A stretch of 64,000 nt of DNA from Chromobotia macracanthus. Its lineage: Eukaryota; Chordata; Actinopteri; Cypriniformes; Botiidae. The stretch covers positions 8,168,501 through 8,232,500 of the forward strand of contig JAZGTH010000002.1 in the NCBI GenBank assembly GCA_036877525.1, given 5' to 3'. Every line of letters begins with the position of its first letter. Position 1 is the first letter of the stretch. The notes beneath the pieces are model-generated. The model did not search any database and was not told where the DNA came from. It saw nothing but the letters and a program-made list of their open reading frames with translations. Positions 38,059-51,761 of the stretch are shown here, one piece after another. Made by a program: the position numbers and the translations under genes.

Positions 38059-40305
38059 ATGAAATACCATCTAAAGATTCTTATTCTATTTATAGGTGAG
38101 TAAATTGTTCTGTGCATGTTTTCCTGATTTATGCAAGTGAACTCTTCAGTGCAAATACTGAAGTTTTTAACTGTATATTTTTCTAGTTTTCAGTGGTGTG
38201 TTGATGAACTCTGAAAATGTTTATAATGGAACAGAAGGACATAAAGTGGAAATTACATGTCAGTTTACAGCTGAACACAAATATACAGCAAAGTACTTTT
38301 GTCGTCAGCCGTGTAAATCATCAGAACAGGTTTTGATTAAAACTGATAAGACTGATGAGGTCGTCTCAGCTGGAAGATATTCTGTGATATACAATATCAA
38401 TACAAACACCTTCACTGTAACCATCAGAAATCTGAGACTCAAAGACTCTGGTGTTTATTACTGTGGACTTGATCAATGGTTTCGTGACACACTGAAGAAA
38501 GTGCAGTTGTCTGTCCATCCAGGTGGGTAATAATGCAAACAAAGTTTGTGACTGTGATGTATATAATATAATATAATATAATATAATATAATATAATATA
38601 ATATAATATAATATAATATAATATAATATAATATAATATAATATAATATAATTTATTTTAAGTTATTATTTGCTCATTATCCAGTTACTTTGCTTGTGTT
38701 AATAAGCTCAGTTCCTAAACTTCTAAATTCTGTTTATATTCTTGTTGTGTGTTTCTTCTCTGCAGTTCCTGTGATTAATCCTCTAAACACACCAGCTGCT
38801 GCGTTCACACTCACCCCTAAACACACAGTATCCACATGGATGACAACACACACTTCAGCAGGTAGAGTTACATCCAATCTGCAATAAACTGAGCAATTTT
38901 ACATTGTTCATTTGAATATTTATCACTTGGTCTCGCTTTCTCTCTCAGAAAATTCAAGCTTAACATCAACAGTCCACTCTACAAATTCCACATCACTGAT
39001 TAAAAGCCATGATAGCCCTGGTAATATCATAGTCTTTGTACGCACAGACATTTGTAACCTGTGCTGGCAAAATAAGTCAGAATGAGCAGAGGCTAAAGGA
39101 AAAATAAGTACAAATAAGTGTCAGTTGTGGTCTAATTTGAGGTTTTTACCTCACTAAACAATGAGAAATAAGTTCATTGTTTAGTGATCCCAATACTCCA
39201 AACAGCAGTTAAACATCGAAAATGATCTTTATTGTATGTTTTGGTATATCTGCCTAAATCTTTATTTTGTTTTAATGATCCATGAAATTTTTTTTCTGAA
39301 TTCTTCTTGATGACAGGTTTAGCTCATTCATTCTTTGTCCAATTCAAACAAATCATATATCCTTTTTTAATGGAGAATTCGAAATAACAAAAAACACATT
39401 TGTCAGTACAGGTCACATTTATCACTTGCTTGTTTGTATATTTAACAATATTACGCTCATATTAACTCTAATAAAGAAGATGAATCTCAGTAACACTGTG
39501 CTGTTGTTTTCTTCTATTGCAGTCGATGTGATACTGGTTTGTGTGGTTGTTCTGGTGCTGCTGGTGTTCTGGGTTATTGTGGCTGTGGTGTTTCTTTACA
39601 GAAGAAGATCTGATTCCAAGTCCAGATGTAAGACCACACACAGAAAGACGTTGATGTATAGTCACCAATACATCAACGTGTGCATTCATTATTTAAAACA
39701 GACAGTGATACAGTGTTTGTTATTGGGGTATTAAGTGATAGTTTAGTTGTTTAGTTTAGACTCTATGTGACAGTTTCGTGATTCTGTGTGATCTGTGTGT
39801 TATTGTCACAGGTTAGTAAGTGTTGACTGTGTGTGCTTTGATAAACTTATCACTTCTTCTGTGATCTTGTCTAACTGACATTTCATAGCTTTGAATGATC
39901 ATGTCTATGGTGAGGCAGTTCCAGATCCACCAGACCACAACCAGGTATGAAAACATCTGCTCTCTCTGTGGATAAGGATTTTACACACAGCGCAATACAC
40001 CCTAATTAAATGTCTGTTTCATTTGTTGTAATATCATTTAGTTAAATGAGATCACAGTAAATAATTTGAATATACATTGAATTTTTGATGTGTGTACCCT
40101 ATATTTATCTCTCTTTCATTGTGTCTCATAGACTGTAGAAGATTTTTATCACCTCTATGATGAAATGATGCAAGAGTACAGCTTGGTTGGTCGACCTAAA
40201 AACAATGATACATCTTTAATCTATTCAACAGTGCAGAACTGTGATCCTGCACCCCAGAATGACATGAATTCTGTTTATTCACTCATCACACAGCAACAAA
40301 TGTGA
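38059..40305 (+). CDS. CD300/CMRF35-like Ig receptor, copy A (ITIM-bearing)
   Basis: Seven exons: 38059-38095 (signal peptide), 38187-38522 (V-type Ig), 38766-38861 and 38949-39020 (Thr/Ser-rich stalk), 39523-39627 (membrane), 39889-39944, 40132-40305 (tail). They join to 291 residues. The Ig domain has ITCQF, YFCRQPC (the extra Cys of the CD300/pIgR group) and DSGVYYC. One membrane helix (ILVCVVVLVLLVFWVIVAVV) is followed by RRRSDSKSR. The tail holds two ITIM-like motifs, LIYSTV and SVYSLI, plus EYSLV. In this family phosphorylated ITIMs recruit SHP phosphatases, so an inhibitory surface receptor on myeloid or lymphoid cells is inferred. The ligand is unknown. The next gene is a tandem copy. 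Membership rests on the Ig fold pattern, and the exact name in fish is unclear. Confidence 0.85.
38560..38655. repeat. (ATATA)n pentanucleotide microsatellite
   Basis: About 18 near-perfect ATATA/TAATA units in intron 2 of copy A. The matching intron of copy B lacks it, so it expanded after the duplication or was lost from B. Confidence 0.95.
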
Positions 40306-40564
40306 AGTGAGGATATACTAAAGATCAGTCTAACTCTCTCTGAAAAGTTACTTGTGGTCAAAGTGTTGCAAAAAACACTCTAAGCTACATGCAGCAGACA
40401 CATGGGACTGATTGTGACTTCCTGAGTCCACTGCTACTATGTCAAATAGATAATGTGCATTTCCTGTATTTGTTAAGCGTATACCTTCAACTTTGGGCTA
40501 TGAATGCAGCTGTGAGGCCTGTATTTTCCCCCTTGTCTCTCAGTAACAGTGTGTTTGATTGGAC

Positions 40565-40570
40565 AATAAA
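40565..40570 (+). terminator. Copy A polyadenylation signal
   Basis: AATAAA about 260 bases after the stop of the first Ig receptor. Confidence 0.6.
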
Positions 40571-41374
40571 GCTTTGTCTTTTTCTGGCCTGTATTTCAGT
40601 ACTTTCAAACTATCATACTCAAAAGTTTAATTGGAAACCCTGCAGAGGCTGAATTGTTTGTCTTTACAGTTGGTCACTCTTGAGGAAACTCGCACACACA
40701 TTTTAAAACAACAGCAACAAAGACATTATTAAATATTATATTACTGACAGCAGCTTAGCCACATGTTAATGTTAAAATTCTTCCTGAAACACAAATCTAA
40801 GAAGAGCACTTTTAAAAACTCACTACAGAGGCCACAGCAAGTAAAATGGCTAAGGAAATGGTTTGATGCTTCCCTTTTTTGTGGAAATAGTTGTCTGTTT
40901 TCAGGAAGTCACAGGTTTGCAAATAAACACTGCAGAACTGGTTACACCTACTTGTGGGAAAGATATGTGTAGAAATATTTTGTAACAACCATTAAACTGC
41001 ATTTTTCAGTCTGTTTGTTATAAATATTTACGTTCCTGTAAAAATAGCACAGCATGTAAGCCACTCTCTTGGACAAACTGCATCATGGTTTTGGATGATG
41101 AATGAATGTGCATTAAGCATAGTTAAATGTTTGCTCTACTTTAAAAATATTATGTTACTCTGCTGTTGAGTATGGTAACAGGATGCAGTTCAGGTAAGAA
41201 TTTAGCTGCAACAGATGCATGATAACATGATAACAACTCCATCAAGGGAGGACATCCTGTCTTGAAACATTATTCGTTTGGCAGCAGAAGAAGCAGAATT
41301 GTGAGCAGATTTTACAGAGACCTGTACTTTATTGTCTGCATTAATGTGCTCTGCCATACAGGACAATCAGAGGC

Positions 41375-41449
41375 ATGACAACACCAATGAAGATTCTATG
41401 TCTTTTTATAGGTAACATTTAAATTTCAGGTAAAATGTATATATATATA

Positions 41450-41503
<54 letters not shown>

Positions 41504-43471
41504 TATAAATAAAAAAAAAAATGTATATATATATATATATACACACACAATTCATTTCCATTCCATTTTGTTCAGTCTGATAGATAAATATTAATATGTT
41601 TAAATAAAACATGACATATAATAATGTGCTCACAATGTTACGATGTGCTTTAATTATATGTAACTATATTTGTTTGATATTTGCTATATGTATCTGACGT
41701 ATGCACTTTTTAAGTTTCTGAGCTCTTAATAGATCTTGCTTTAATACTTAGAGATGTTCAGATATTTTTTAAGTCTCGTTGATCAAAATAAAAACAGCTA
41801 AATAGTGAAGCTATTTTCATAGTTTTTAACTGTATCTTTCTCTAGTTTTCAGTGGTGTGTTGATGAAGTCTGCAAATGTTTATAATGGAACAGAAGGACA
41901 CAAAGTGGAAATTACATGTCAGTTTACAGATGAACACAAATATACAGCAAAGTACTTTTGTCGTCAGCCGTGTAAATCAGAACAGGTTTTGATTAAAACT
42001 GATAAGACTGATGAGGTCGTCTCAGCTGGAAGATATTCTGTGATATACTTTATCAATACAAACACCTTCACTGTAACCATCAGAAATCTGAGACTCAAAG
42101 ACTCTGGCGTTTATTACTGTGCACTTGATCAATGGTTTCGTGACACACTGAAGAAAGTGCAGTTGTCTGTCCATCCAGGTGGGTAATAATGCAAACAAAG
42201 TTTGTGACTGTGATATACATGTTTGTCTTCCTGATTCATTTAATATCATTTTAAGTTATTATTTGCTCATTATCCAGTTATTTTCCTGCAGTCATGTATG
42301 ATCCTAAACTTCTAAATTCTGTTTATATTCTTGTTGTGTGTTTCTTCTCTGCAGTTCCTGTGATTAATCCTCTAAACACACCAGCTGCTGCGTTCACACT
42401 CACCCCTAAACACACAGTATCCACATGGATGACAACACACACTTCAGCAGGTAACTCTCCATCCAGTCAACATAACTGGCCCCCTCATGCTGTGCTTGAT
42501 GTCTTATTTGGTTATGAAAACAGAAAGAGAAATATTGCCTCTGTTTACATTGTATATAGTCTGATTAGTCTTTCTTACACAGATAATTCCAGTTTGCCTG
42601 AGCAGTTACCCGCAACTGCTCAATCATCCACAGGTAAAAGCTCTGATATTCTTAATCATCATTATTCTTCATTTCAATATTACTTTTTCGTACATCTACA
42701 GTAATTGGTCTTTTATGTGTTTTTGTCACCATATCAGCCTGGTTAGTTTATTTAATTATTAGACTCATATTGTAGCTTTTCTTGTGAGTAACACTGTGGT
42801 GTATTTTTGTTTGTTTGGTTTATAGCAGTGAAAGAGGGTGTGGTTTGTGCTGGTGTTCTGGCTCTGCTGGTGCTCTGTGTTCTAATGGCTTTAGTGCTCT
42901 TCAGCAGGAGATCACATTCAAAGTCTAAATGTATGACCACATACAAGACTTTTAACTGTGTCAGTGTTTGTTTTAAAAGCCCAACAGAGAACCGCTGTGA
43001 CTGACAAAACTCATCAAATAATTGTAAGAGTAACTCAGTGCAGCTGGTGCACTGTTCTGTATAATTATTGACAGTCACAGGTCAGTGAGTGCACTGTATC
43101 TGTTTAGTTCAGTCTGATTATACATGAAATCTAACAGTACCATTTTCTTCTGCTTTAAATCCTGAAACCACCACAACCACTGGAAATCCAGTTCAAGACG
43201 CACCAGACCTCAACCAGGTATAAAAAACTCTCATTAGCCAGTATATATTAACATATAGAGTATGTTTAATACATTTAACTGTACTTGAACCATATCTCTC
43301 GTTATTCCACCTCTTTAGGCTGAAGACGATGACTTTCTTTTCTCTGATATGACAGTGGTATTGTGTAGTTTAGCTGAAGCACCTAAAGGAGATTATTCTT
43401 CTTTAATCTGTTCTGCTGTACAGTACCGTGATCGCTCAGAACTAAGGATGAAATGTAGTTTAATAATGTAA
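41375..43471 (+). CDS. CD300/CMRF35-like Ig receptor, copy B (ITIM tyrosines replaced by Cys)
   Basis: Seven exons: 41375-41411 (signal peptide; ATG 41387 is an alternative), 41846-42178 (V-type Ig), 42355-42450, 42583-42633 (stalk), 42826-42930 (membrane), 43192-43217, 43319-43471 (tail). They join to 266 residues. The Ig exon differs from copy A by about ten bases and one codon, and the first stalk exon is identical. The membrane helix (GVVCAGVLALLVLCVLMALV) has no charge in its core; a Lys-Glu pair sits at its outer edge. The tail aligns with copy A, but its three motif tyrosines are Cys: LICSAV for LIYSTV, KCSLI for VYSLI, LCSLA for EYSLV. The frame is open and all splice sites are present, although the exon 6 acceptor (ggaaatccag) has a poor pyrimidine tract. 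Inferred role: a non-inhibitory or decoy partner of copy A. Confidence 0.83.
41437..41541. repeat. AT - polyA - AT low-complexity block
   Basis: In intron 1 of copy B: an AT run, about 36 A, another AT run, more A, and AT again. It is self-complementary and prone to length error. Confidence 0.9.
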
Positions 43472-43538
43472 CTAAATCACTCTTGAGGTAAATTACTCTT
43501 TGTGTTCTTTTTTGTTTTTATCTGCATTATATGAATAC

Positions 43539-43544
43539 AATAAA
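43539..43544 (+). terminator. Copy B polyadenylation signal
   Basis: AATAAA about 70 bases after the copy B stop. Confidence 0.55.
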
Positions 43545-43769
43545 TATTGTCTCATTTTCTGTGATGGCAGAGCTCTGGTGCAATTATTGACACTGTTGCA
43601 AAAGCATTGTGGAGCATGTACACATTGTATTATTCATGAGTACGTGTGTACATGAATGGGTTTGGTTTTTTCACTTTGAACGTCATTAAATTTGTCAGTG
43701 TTTAATAGACAAAACAAACGAATACATTTTTTAAAGACAATACATTGTCTCTTTAACCTGTCCTTGACT

Positions 43770-44120
43770 GCACGGGTGTCACGCCAACCCTCCGCCCGCA
43801 GTGAGTGACGTCTGCATCCGTGAGACCGGAGTCAGATCGCGCGGTGGAGTGTCGGCGTGACACGGTGAGTAAACAGCCAGTGATCCCCAAAACACCGCGA
43901 CCCCGTACGGTTCATTATAGTTACTTATAAGTATAACATATCGGATTCTGGGTATTCAAACAAGGCCGGTGATCAGAAACTGCTGCGTTGAACCTACTAA
44001 CGTGCTAGCTTAAGCTACAGAGCCACAGGCCGGTATGTAGCCGGTACTGTAGGGCCGCTCTCGGGCGACATGCGCAGGAAACGCCGCTGCTCTGACAGGC
44101 CTCGGCCTTTCATGTGAGCA
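43770..44120 (+). promoter_or_regulatory. CpG-rich probable rap1a promoter and noncoding exon 1
   Basis: The densest CpG stretch in the window (e.g. 'gagtcagatcgcgcggtgga', and 'gccggtactgtagggccgct'). It lies 2.9 kb before the rap1a start codon. A donor, CACG|GTGAGT, occurs at 43864/43865, so a noncoding first exon ending at 43864 is likely. It would splice to the coding exon at 46778. Confidence 0.55.
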
Positions 44121-44139
44121 GACGAATACACACGCTTGT

Positions 44140-46521
44140 CGCCCTGTTAACGGCAAAACATTTGATATACGTCTGTTAAAATAAGTTGTCTTGTGCTGAT
44201 GACCACGTTAAACTGTACTCGTGTATTTTATATCGCTCTTATACACGTATGTGTATCTTCTAGTGTGTACCCTTACATACCCTGACATATAATCACTGTT
44301 GAAGTGACTACAGTGACAAATACAGCTTTAGGTATTATACAGTATTATAGGGCTATGATCGGTGCCATTCTAAGAATAGAAAACAAAGTGGTTTCACTTA
44401 TGTATCCTGTTTATGTTTTAGTAGACTGTCACTGGCAGTTCAGAGGCTAATGTTTGTGGTGATGCATGGTGAGCTTCTGCTTGTGTCGATGGTCATGTGT
44501 CTAAACATGTTATTTCAACCACACCTGTTGCACTAAATCTGATTTTTCAGTTCTGAATTTGTTAATGTTTTTATGTTTCATCTTCACAAAAGAAAACGTG
44601 AGCAAGTTTATCCAGCTAAACTCATAATTTATGTCAGTCTCCTTATTTGAGTTTTTTTTTATCTATAAATCATTTAATTGTAGTGACTAGATTAATTTAT
44701 GTTTAGGCCTGCAGGCTGTATGTAAGTCAATGAGTTAGTTTTCAACTCTGGCTTTAATATTTTGTTAAGGTGTATCCAGTGTAATCAGGCAGTAATTGGA
44801 ATAAGACAAACAGTTTGGTATGGAAAATATGTGTCTGTTACTTGTGGTCTTTAGCGTTTAACGACGTGGAAGTAAATATTTATCTAGACATTTGAGTCTA
44901 TTAATAGTTACCTGATGGTCTTATTTTAATCATTTCCTTTTTATCAGTTTATAAATTAATCACGATGAGTAATCTTTTTCTCTGTGCTGTACTGTTTCTT
45001 AACCAACCTGTCTTGTTGAAGGGCCCTTATTTATCATGTCTGCCAGTAACGGATGTGTTTTTAACAGATGACAAGGGTGGGACAACAGTGATGATAAAAG
45101 TAGTTGGCTAGTGGGAGGTTTTAATCTATACAGCCATGTAGGTTACCTTTGTTTAGTGTTCTAAATGTCATGATTTAGCCTCTATTTCTAGATTTTAATG
45201 GTTCCAGGGAATGAAATGGTGTATTAGCCTAGCATCAGTTGGAGTGCATCCATTAGATAAGCTGTTTTTGTCATATGGATGCATCTGCATCCTTGATCTC
45301 AGTGGAATTAAAGTACACCCACAATGATCTCAAATAGTCTCTAAAGCCCCACAAAAAACATGACTGGAGATACTCGAAAAGCTGTGCTTTTGAAAAAATA
45401 GTGTGTTTTGCCCCCTGTTAATGGTGAGACATTTGATATACACTACCAGTCAAAAGTTTGGAAACACTTGACTGAAATATTTCTTATCTTAAAAATCTTT
45501 TAATATGAAGACATTTTAATGTAAAAATAAAAATATAATTGTGCCAATATATTAATTTCAATTTAATTTTTGTTATTAGAAAACTACAATTAAAAAGAAA
45601 AATGTTTTTGAAATAGATGATTTGGACCAAATAATGAAGAAAAAAGCAGCCAATAAGAGCGCAGGATAGAGGGGAACTCCTTCAAAACTCTTTAAAAATC
45701 TTCTCAGGATGATTCCTCAAGAACCTGGGTGATGGAAAATGTCAGGAAAATTTTTGTAAATTCTAGACGAAGGGTGACTATATTGAATATGCTAGAATAT
45801 ATCCTATTTTACCTTATTTGTAATTTCCTTTAGTCACAACATAATTCCTAAAGTTACATTTGTGTTATTTTATAGTTTTGATACGTTTACTGTTATTCAA
45901 AAATAAAAAAAATAAAAGTGTTTCCAAACTTTTGACTGGTAGTGTACGTCTGTTAAGTGACGTTATCTTGTGCTGATGTGTATCTTCTAGTGTGTATGCT
46001 TACATACCCTGACATATAATCACTCTTGAAGTGACTAAAGTGACAAATACAGTATTTTTTTAAGCGGGTTGTGTATTGACAGCTAGTGGGGTCAATAATG
46101 TTGCACTTCTGGCAATTTTTATCTACAGTTCTGGAACCAGACCAACATGTGATGGTGGAAGGCACATTCATAGGGGATCACTGTACGGTCTCGCAGCAAG
46201 AGATTGTTATATTCTTATGAGTATGTACAGTTACAGCTTTGTGTTATTCTTATATATTTTCTCGGAAGGCCCTTCACCTACCCCTGGTTGAAAGCTTGGG
46301 TGTAACAGTTTGTTCCATGGCCCTCGAGCTATAGGGCTATGGTCGGTGTCATTCTAAGAATAGAAAACAAAGTGTCTTTCACTTATGTATCCTGTTTATG
46401 TTTTAGTAGACTGTCACTGGCAGTTTAGAGGCTAATGTTTGTGGTGATGCATGGTGGGCTTCTGCTTGTGCCACAAAAAAAAACTAGTTGGAGATACTCA
46501 AAAAGCTGTGTTTTTGAAAGT
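44140..46521 (+). repeat. Tandem segmental duplication in the rap1a 5' intron
   Basis: Unit 1: block A1 (44140-44483), block B (44484-45340), block C1 (45345-45393). Unit 2: A2 (45412-46470), then C2 (46471-46521), with B missing. Shared marks include 'cctgttaa(c/t)gg', 'gtgtatcttctagtgtgta' and 'agtagactgtcactggcagt'. A2 carries two extra pieces, a Tc1-type element at 45441-45944 and a roughly 273-bp segment at about 46058-46330 of unknown origin. A1 has about 50 bases (around 44201-44245) that A2 lacks. Confidence 0.85.
45441..45944 (+). mobile_element. Nonautonomous Tc1/mariner-type element with perfect 29-bp TIRs
   Basis: A 504-bp element with matching inverted ends starting CACTACCAGTCAAAAGTTTG. 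It is flanked by TA target duplications at 45439-45440 and 45945-45946. The interior ('gggaactccttcaaaactct' and after) resembles the 3' end of fish Tc1 transposase genes, but no open transposase remains, so this is a deletion derivative. It needs a transposase from elsewhere to move. The unoccupied site survives at 44161-44175. Confidence 0.88.
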
Positions 46522-46798
46522 GAGAGAGAGAGCTTTACTGTTGGGTTTGACTTAGCAGGGTATAGTTAAAGTGAAGAAATAATTCCCAGCTCTAAAATTA
46601 GCTGATATACCATTGCATATCTTTAATGTTATTAGGCAGGTAAAAAGTGTTATAAACTTTTTTTAGTTTGAATTTATTCTGCTTATAATCCAGGAACCTG
46701 TTAAGTGCTTGAGATTCTGCCATAATAAATTATGTGATAAATGATAAACTGATAAATACTGTGATTTATTCACACAGGCCTCAAAAGAGAGACCCACC

Positions 46799-48969
<2,171 letters not shown>

Positions 48970-49827
48970 CATAATTCAGAACAAGACTGCAGCAGCTCTG
49001 AGCCAGGTAATCAATACTGAAGGCTTTACATGCAATTAGATACTTCTGTCTGTCAATCATATATATCAATCTAAACATATATCTACACATGAAAACCAAT
49101 TTAAACACTAAAGGTTGCACAGGTGGAATGCAGATTCGCAGCACTCCAGTTTGTGGTTCTCTGCAGAGAATGATCATTTCACAAATTCTTTGAGAATTGT
49201 CTGCTAAATAACAGCAAATTAATTAGGAACATGACACATGGTTAGGAAAGACATTTCAGAACATTAGTTGAGAGAGTTCACTAATCATGTACTTTAACAG
49301 TGTAGCTACTAGATTACATTATCATAATCAGGTCTGAAAGTGAATTAAGTGTATTTTTTACCCTGTGTTTGAAGAGGCTGACGTGGTTGTAAAACAGAAC
49401 ATCCTGCTGCGGCATCAGTAAAATAGCACCACCTACTGGAACCTCAGGGTTCCTGCTTTTAGTGTAAGGCTAGAAATTATCTGCTGTAGATTGTCTGCTG
49501 TAATGGAGCTCATTTTTGGTCTATCATTAATGCTTTAATGAAAGTCCTTCATTATGTGGTTCATGCCAGAGTTCACTGTCCTAAAGCTTAGTTTATTAAA
49601 CTGTGGGGATTTTAATTTCTTCAGAATTTGTTTTTCTGCCAGCCCCTTCGAAAAGATTTTGGTTGTCGCCATGAAAATAGAAATGGACACTGGCATGGCG
49701 TTAAATGACTGAGTTTTATAAGAGGCATGTTTGTCTCTCTTTTTCAGAATGCCGAAATGAAGAACTGTTAACCAGTTGGCCAACATTACAGTTTTTGTCT
49801 ACAGATATTGGCCAAACAATTAATAAT

Positions 49828-50127
49828 GCAGAACACCACAGACTCGACAGATGAAGAGAGATGCAGCCTTTACTTCTTGAAAATATCTTGAAAATGTATC
49901 GTACCCCCGTTGATTACTGTTGCCTTCTGAAGGAGATTCTACACTGCAAATCTGTTTGAAAATGAATCTGTCTGTGACATGGCAAGGGGAGGTATTCAGA
50001 CATGGAGGGGGGTTCAAGACTTAGTGCCCACAGACAGAATGAGGGCATTTCAAAACATGTTAATGTTTGTAAAATGTCAGAAAATGTTTTATTTTTCACC
50101 ATGTTTGGATCCTCACTAATCATTTGT
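49828..50127 (+). repeat. ~300-bp dispersed repeat, copy 2
   Basis: Direct repeat of 47149-47437 with scattered substitutions and small indels (for example an added 'aaaatgaatctgtctg' piece). It lies downstream of the rap1a stop, so the pair brackets most rap1a coding exons. Confidence 0.8.
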
Positions 50128-50901
50128 ACAGAGAAGGAGTTGTGTGTCTATTCATCAGAAAAAGTTCAACCGTATTTTCCTGAGTGATTCTTTTCTAAAG
50201 ATCACAGCTTTCATATTTCCCATAATATGCTTGCATTTTTCATTCTTTTGATCTAGAGAAACTGTGGCAAATACAAAATGTCTTTTTATAGTGATAATCT
50301 GCAAATAACAATACATTTGGTTTGTCTGTCTTAAACATATAGTGTGCTAAAGCCAGTTCTGTAATTACCTTTATGTTGTTTACAATCAACATGACTAATT
50401 TAGCAGCTTTTTAAGGAAGTTAAATTTTAGTATATTTTCATTATATATATTTTTCTGTATTTTGCGGTAGACTGTGGCTCAGCCCCAAATAAATATCAGA
50501 ACCGTTCTGTGCCTGAGCAGGAGAAGAATGAAATTGAATCTCTAACGCAAAGATGACTTCTCCACTGATAACCGCAAAACCAATAATCAATAGTCAGTCT
50601 TGACACTTCAGTTGCCATGTTTTATCAGTCTTGATGTCTGAAGATATTGTTCTTTAGTTCTTTATTATTCTGTTCTATTGTTTTGAGTATGTGACTGTGA
50701 CTGAAATGTGACTGGCTTTTGATTTAATTTTAAAGTTGTGTTTTTTTGACAGATTTAAATAAATGTATTTCATATTGATTTGGTGTTTTATGTGTGTTTT
50801 ATGTATTTTTAGATTTCCATTCCTCACCAGCACAAGATCGTTGCAGAGACATTTTTCAGTTTGGCTCATTTAATATACATACAAGTACAACATGTTTCCT
50901 G

Positions 50902-50936
50902 CATTTATATATTTGGCAAATGCTTTCATCCAAAGC
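50902..50936 (-). repeat. SINE tail fragment
   Basis: Minus strand reads 'ctttggatgaaagcatttgc' plus 'caaatatataaatg', the 3' end of the same tRNA-headed SINE family. The head is missing. Confidence 0.6.
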
Positions 50937-51761
50937 CATGAAAAAGCAGAAAAAGTTTTCTTACAATCCTGCACCGTCAACATGTTGCATTAAATGTATA
51001 AATAGTAGCATAGTAGCCAAAAGTCAATGCGTAATGTGAGGAATATTAGGCCTGACAAATTCAAATATTTCCAATGCTTGAGATGTTTTTACATTTTTTG
51101 AACCCACATCCTGTAATTTATTCATTGGATCTGAGAATGTGTAGAAATAATTGGAGGATGAAGAAAAAGAATATACATAAATGTGTAAGCAGTACAAAGA
51201 GCATGAACATGCTTTTCATTTGTACATTTTTTATAAATTGTTTGCATAGTTGTTTTGCATTATTGCTTATTTTTTTATGTTCAATTAATTTTTTTGCATA
51301 AATATGTGAGGTCTGTGAAAAATGCACCAATCAGGACATTTAATAGATTGACAGTTAGACACACTACTAGACTGAACTAAAACCGAATGTTGCACTCTCA
51401 AGGAACTTTGCAGATTTTAAATGCCAATACATACAATCTGACTGTTGTTTTTCTGTCCAATTACCTTTGTCATGGTCACGTCTCAATTAAAAAATACATA
51501 AATGTGTCCCAGAAATGTTTATCCTAACATATTTTTGAAAAGCATATCTTTGGAATAAATAGGATCTAGAGTGCTACAGTAAGCACAATTTAAGTTTTTC
51601 TTTTCTCATTATATCCTCAGAAACCATCAGAAATGCATGCTTTGACAAATGTTTTTACACCTGTAGTTTTGATAATAAAGCTTATGAGTTACGCCTAACA
51701 ATGGCTAACAATGTATTTAACAGTCATAGAATTATTTTAGACCCACACAGCTGAGCTATAC

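Larger units (their letters stand above)
48970..51761. other. rap1a 3' region and spacer to inka2
   Basis: Possible 3' UTR splice: donor 'gccag|gtaatc' near 49006 and acceptor 'ttgcggtag|actg' near 50470. An AATAAA at 50758-50763 could end the transcript. The region includes the second 290-bp repeat (49828-50127) and a small SINE tail (50902-50936). No other gene is supported. Confidence 0.4.

Noticed and set aside
41846..43471. Copy B Ig receptor as a pseudogene
   Set aside because: All seven exons keep open frames, phases and splice sites; only the tail motifs are changed. Still, the weak exon 6 acceptor leaves some doubt.
45650..45800. Transposase coding remnant in the Tc1-type element
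   Set aside because: Resembles the 3' end of fish Tc1 genes, but is too short and broken to annotate as a gene; described under the mobile element.
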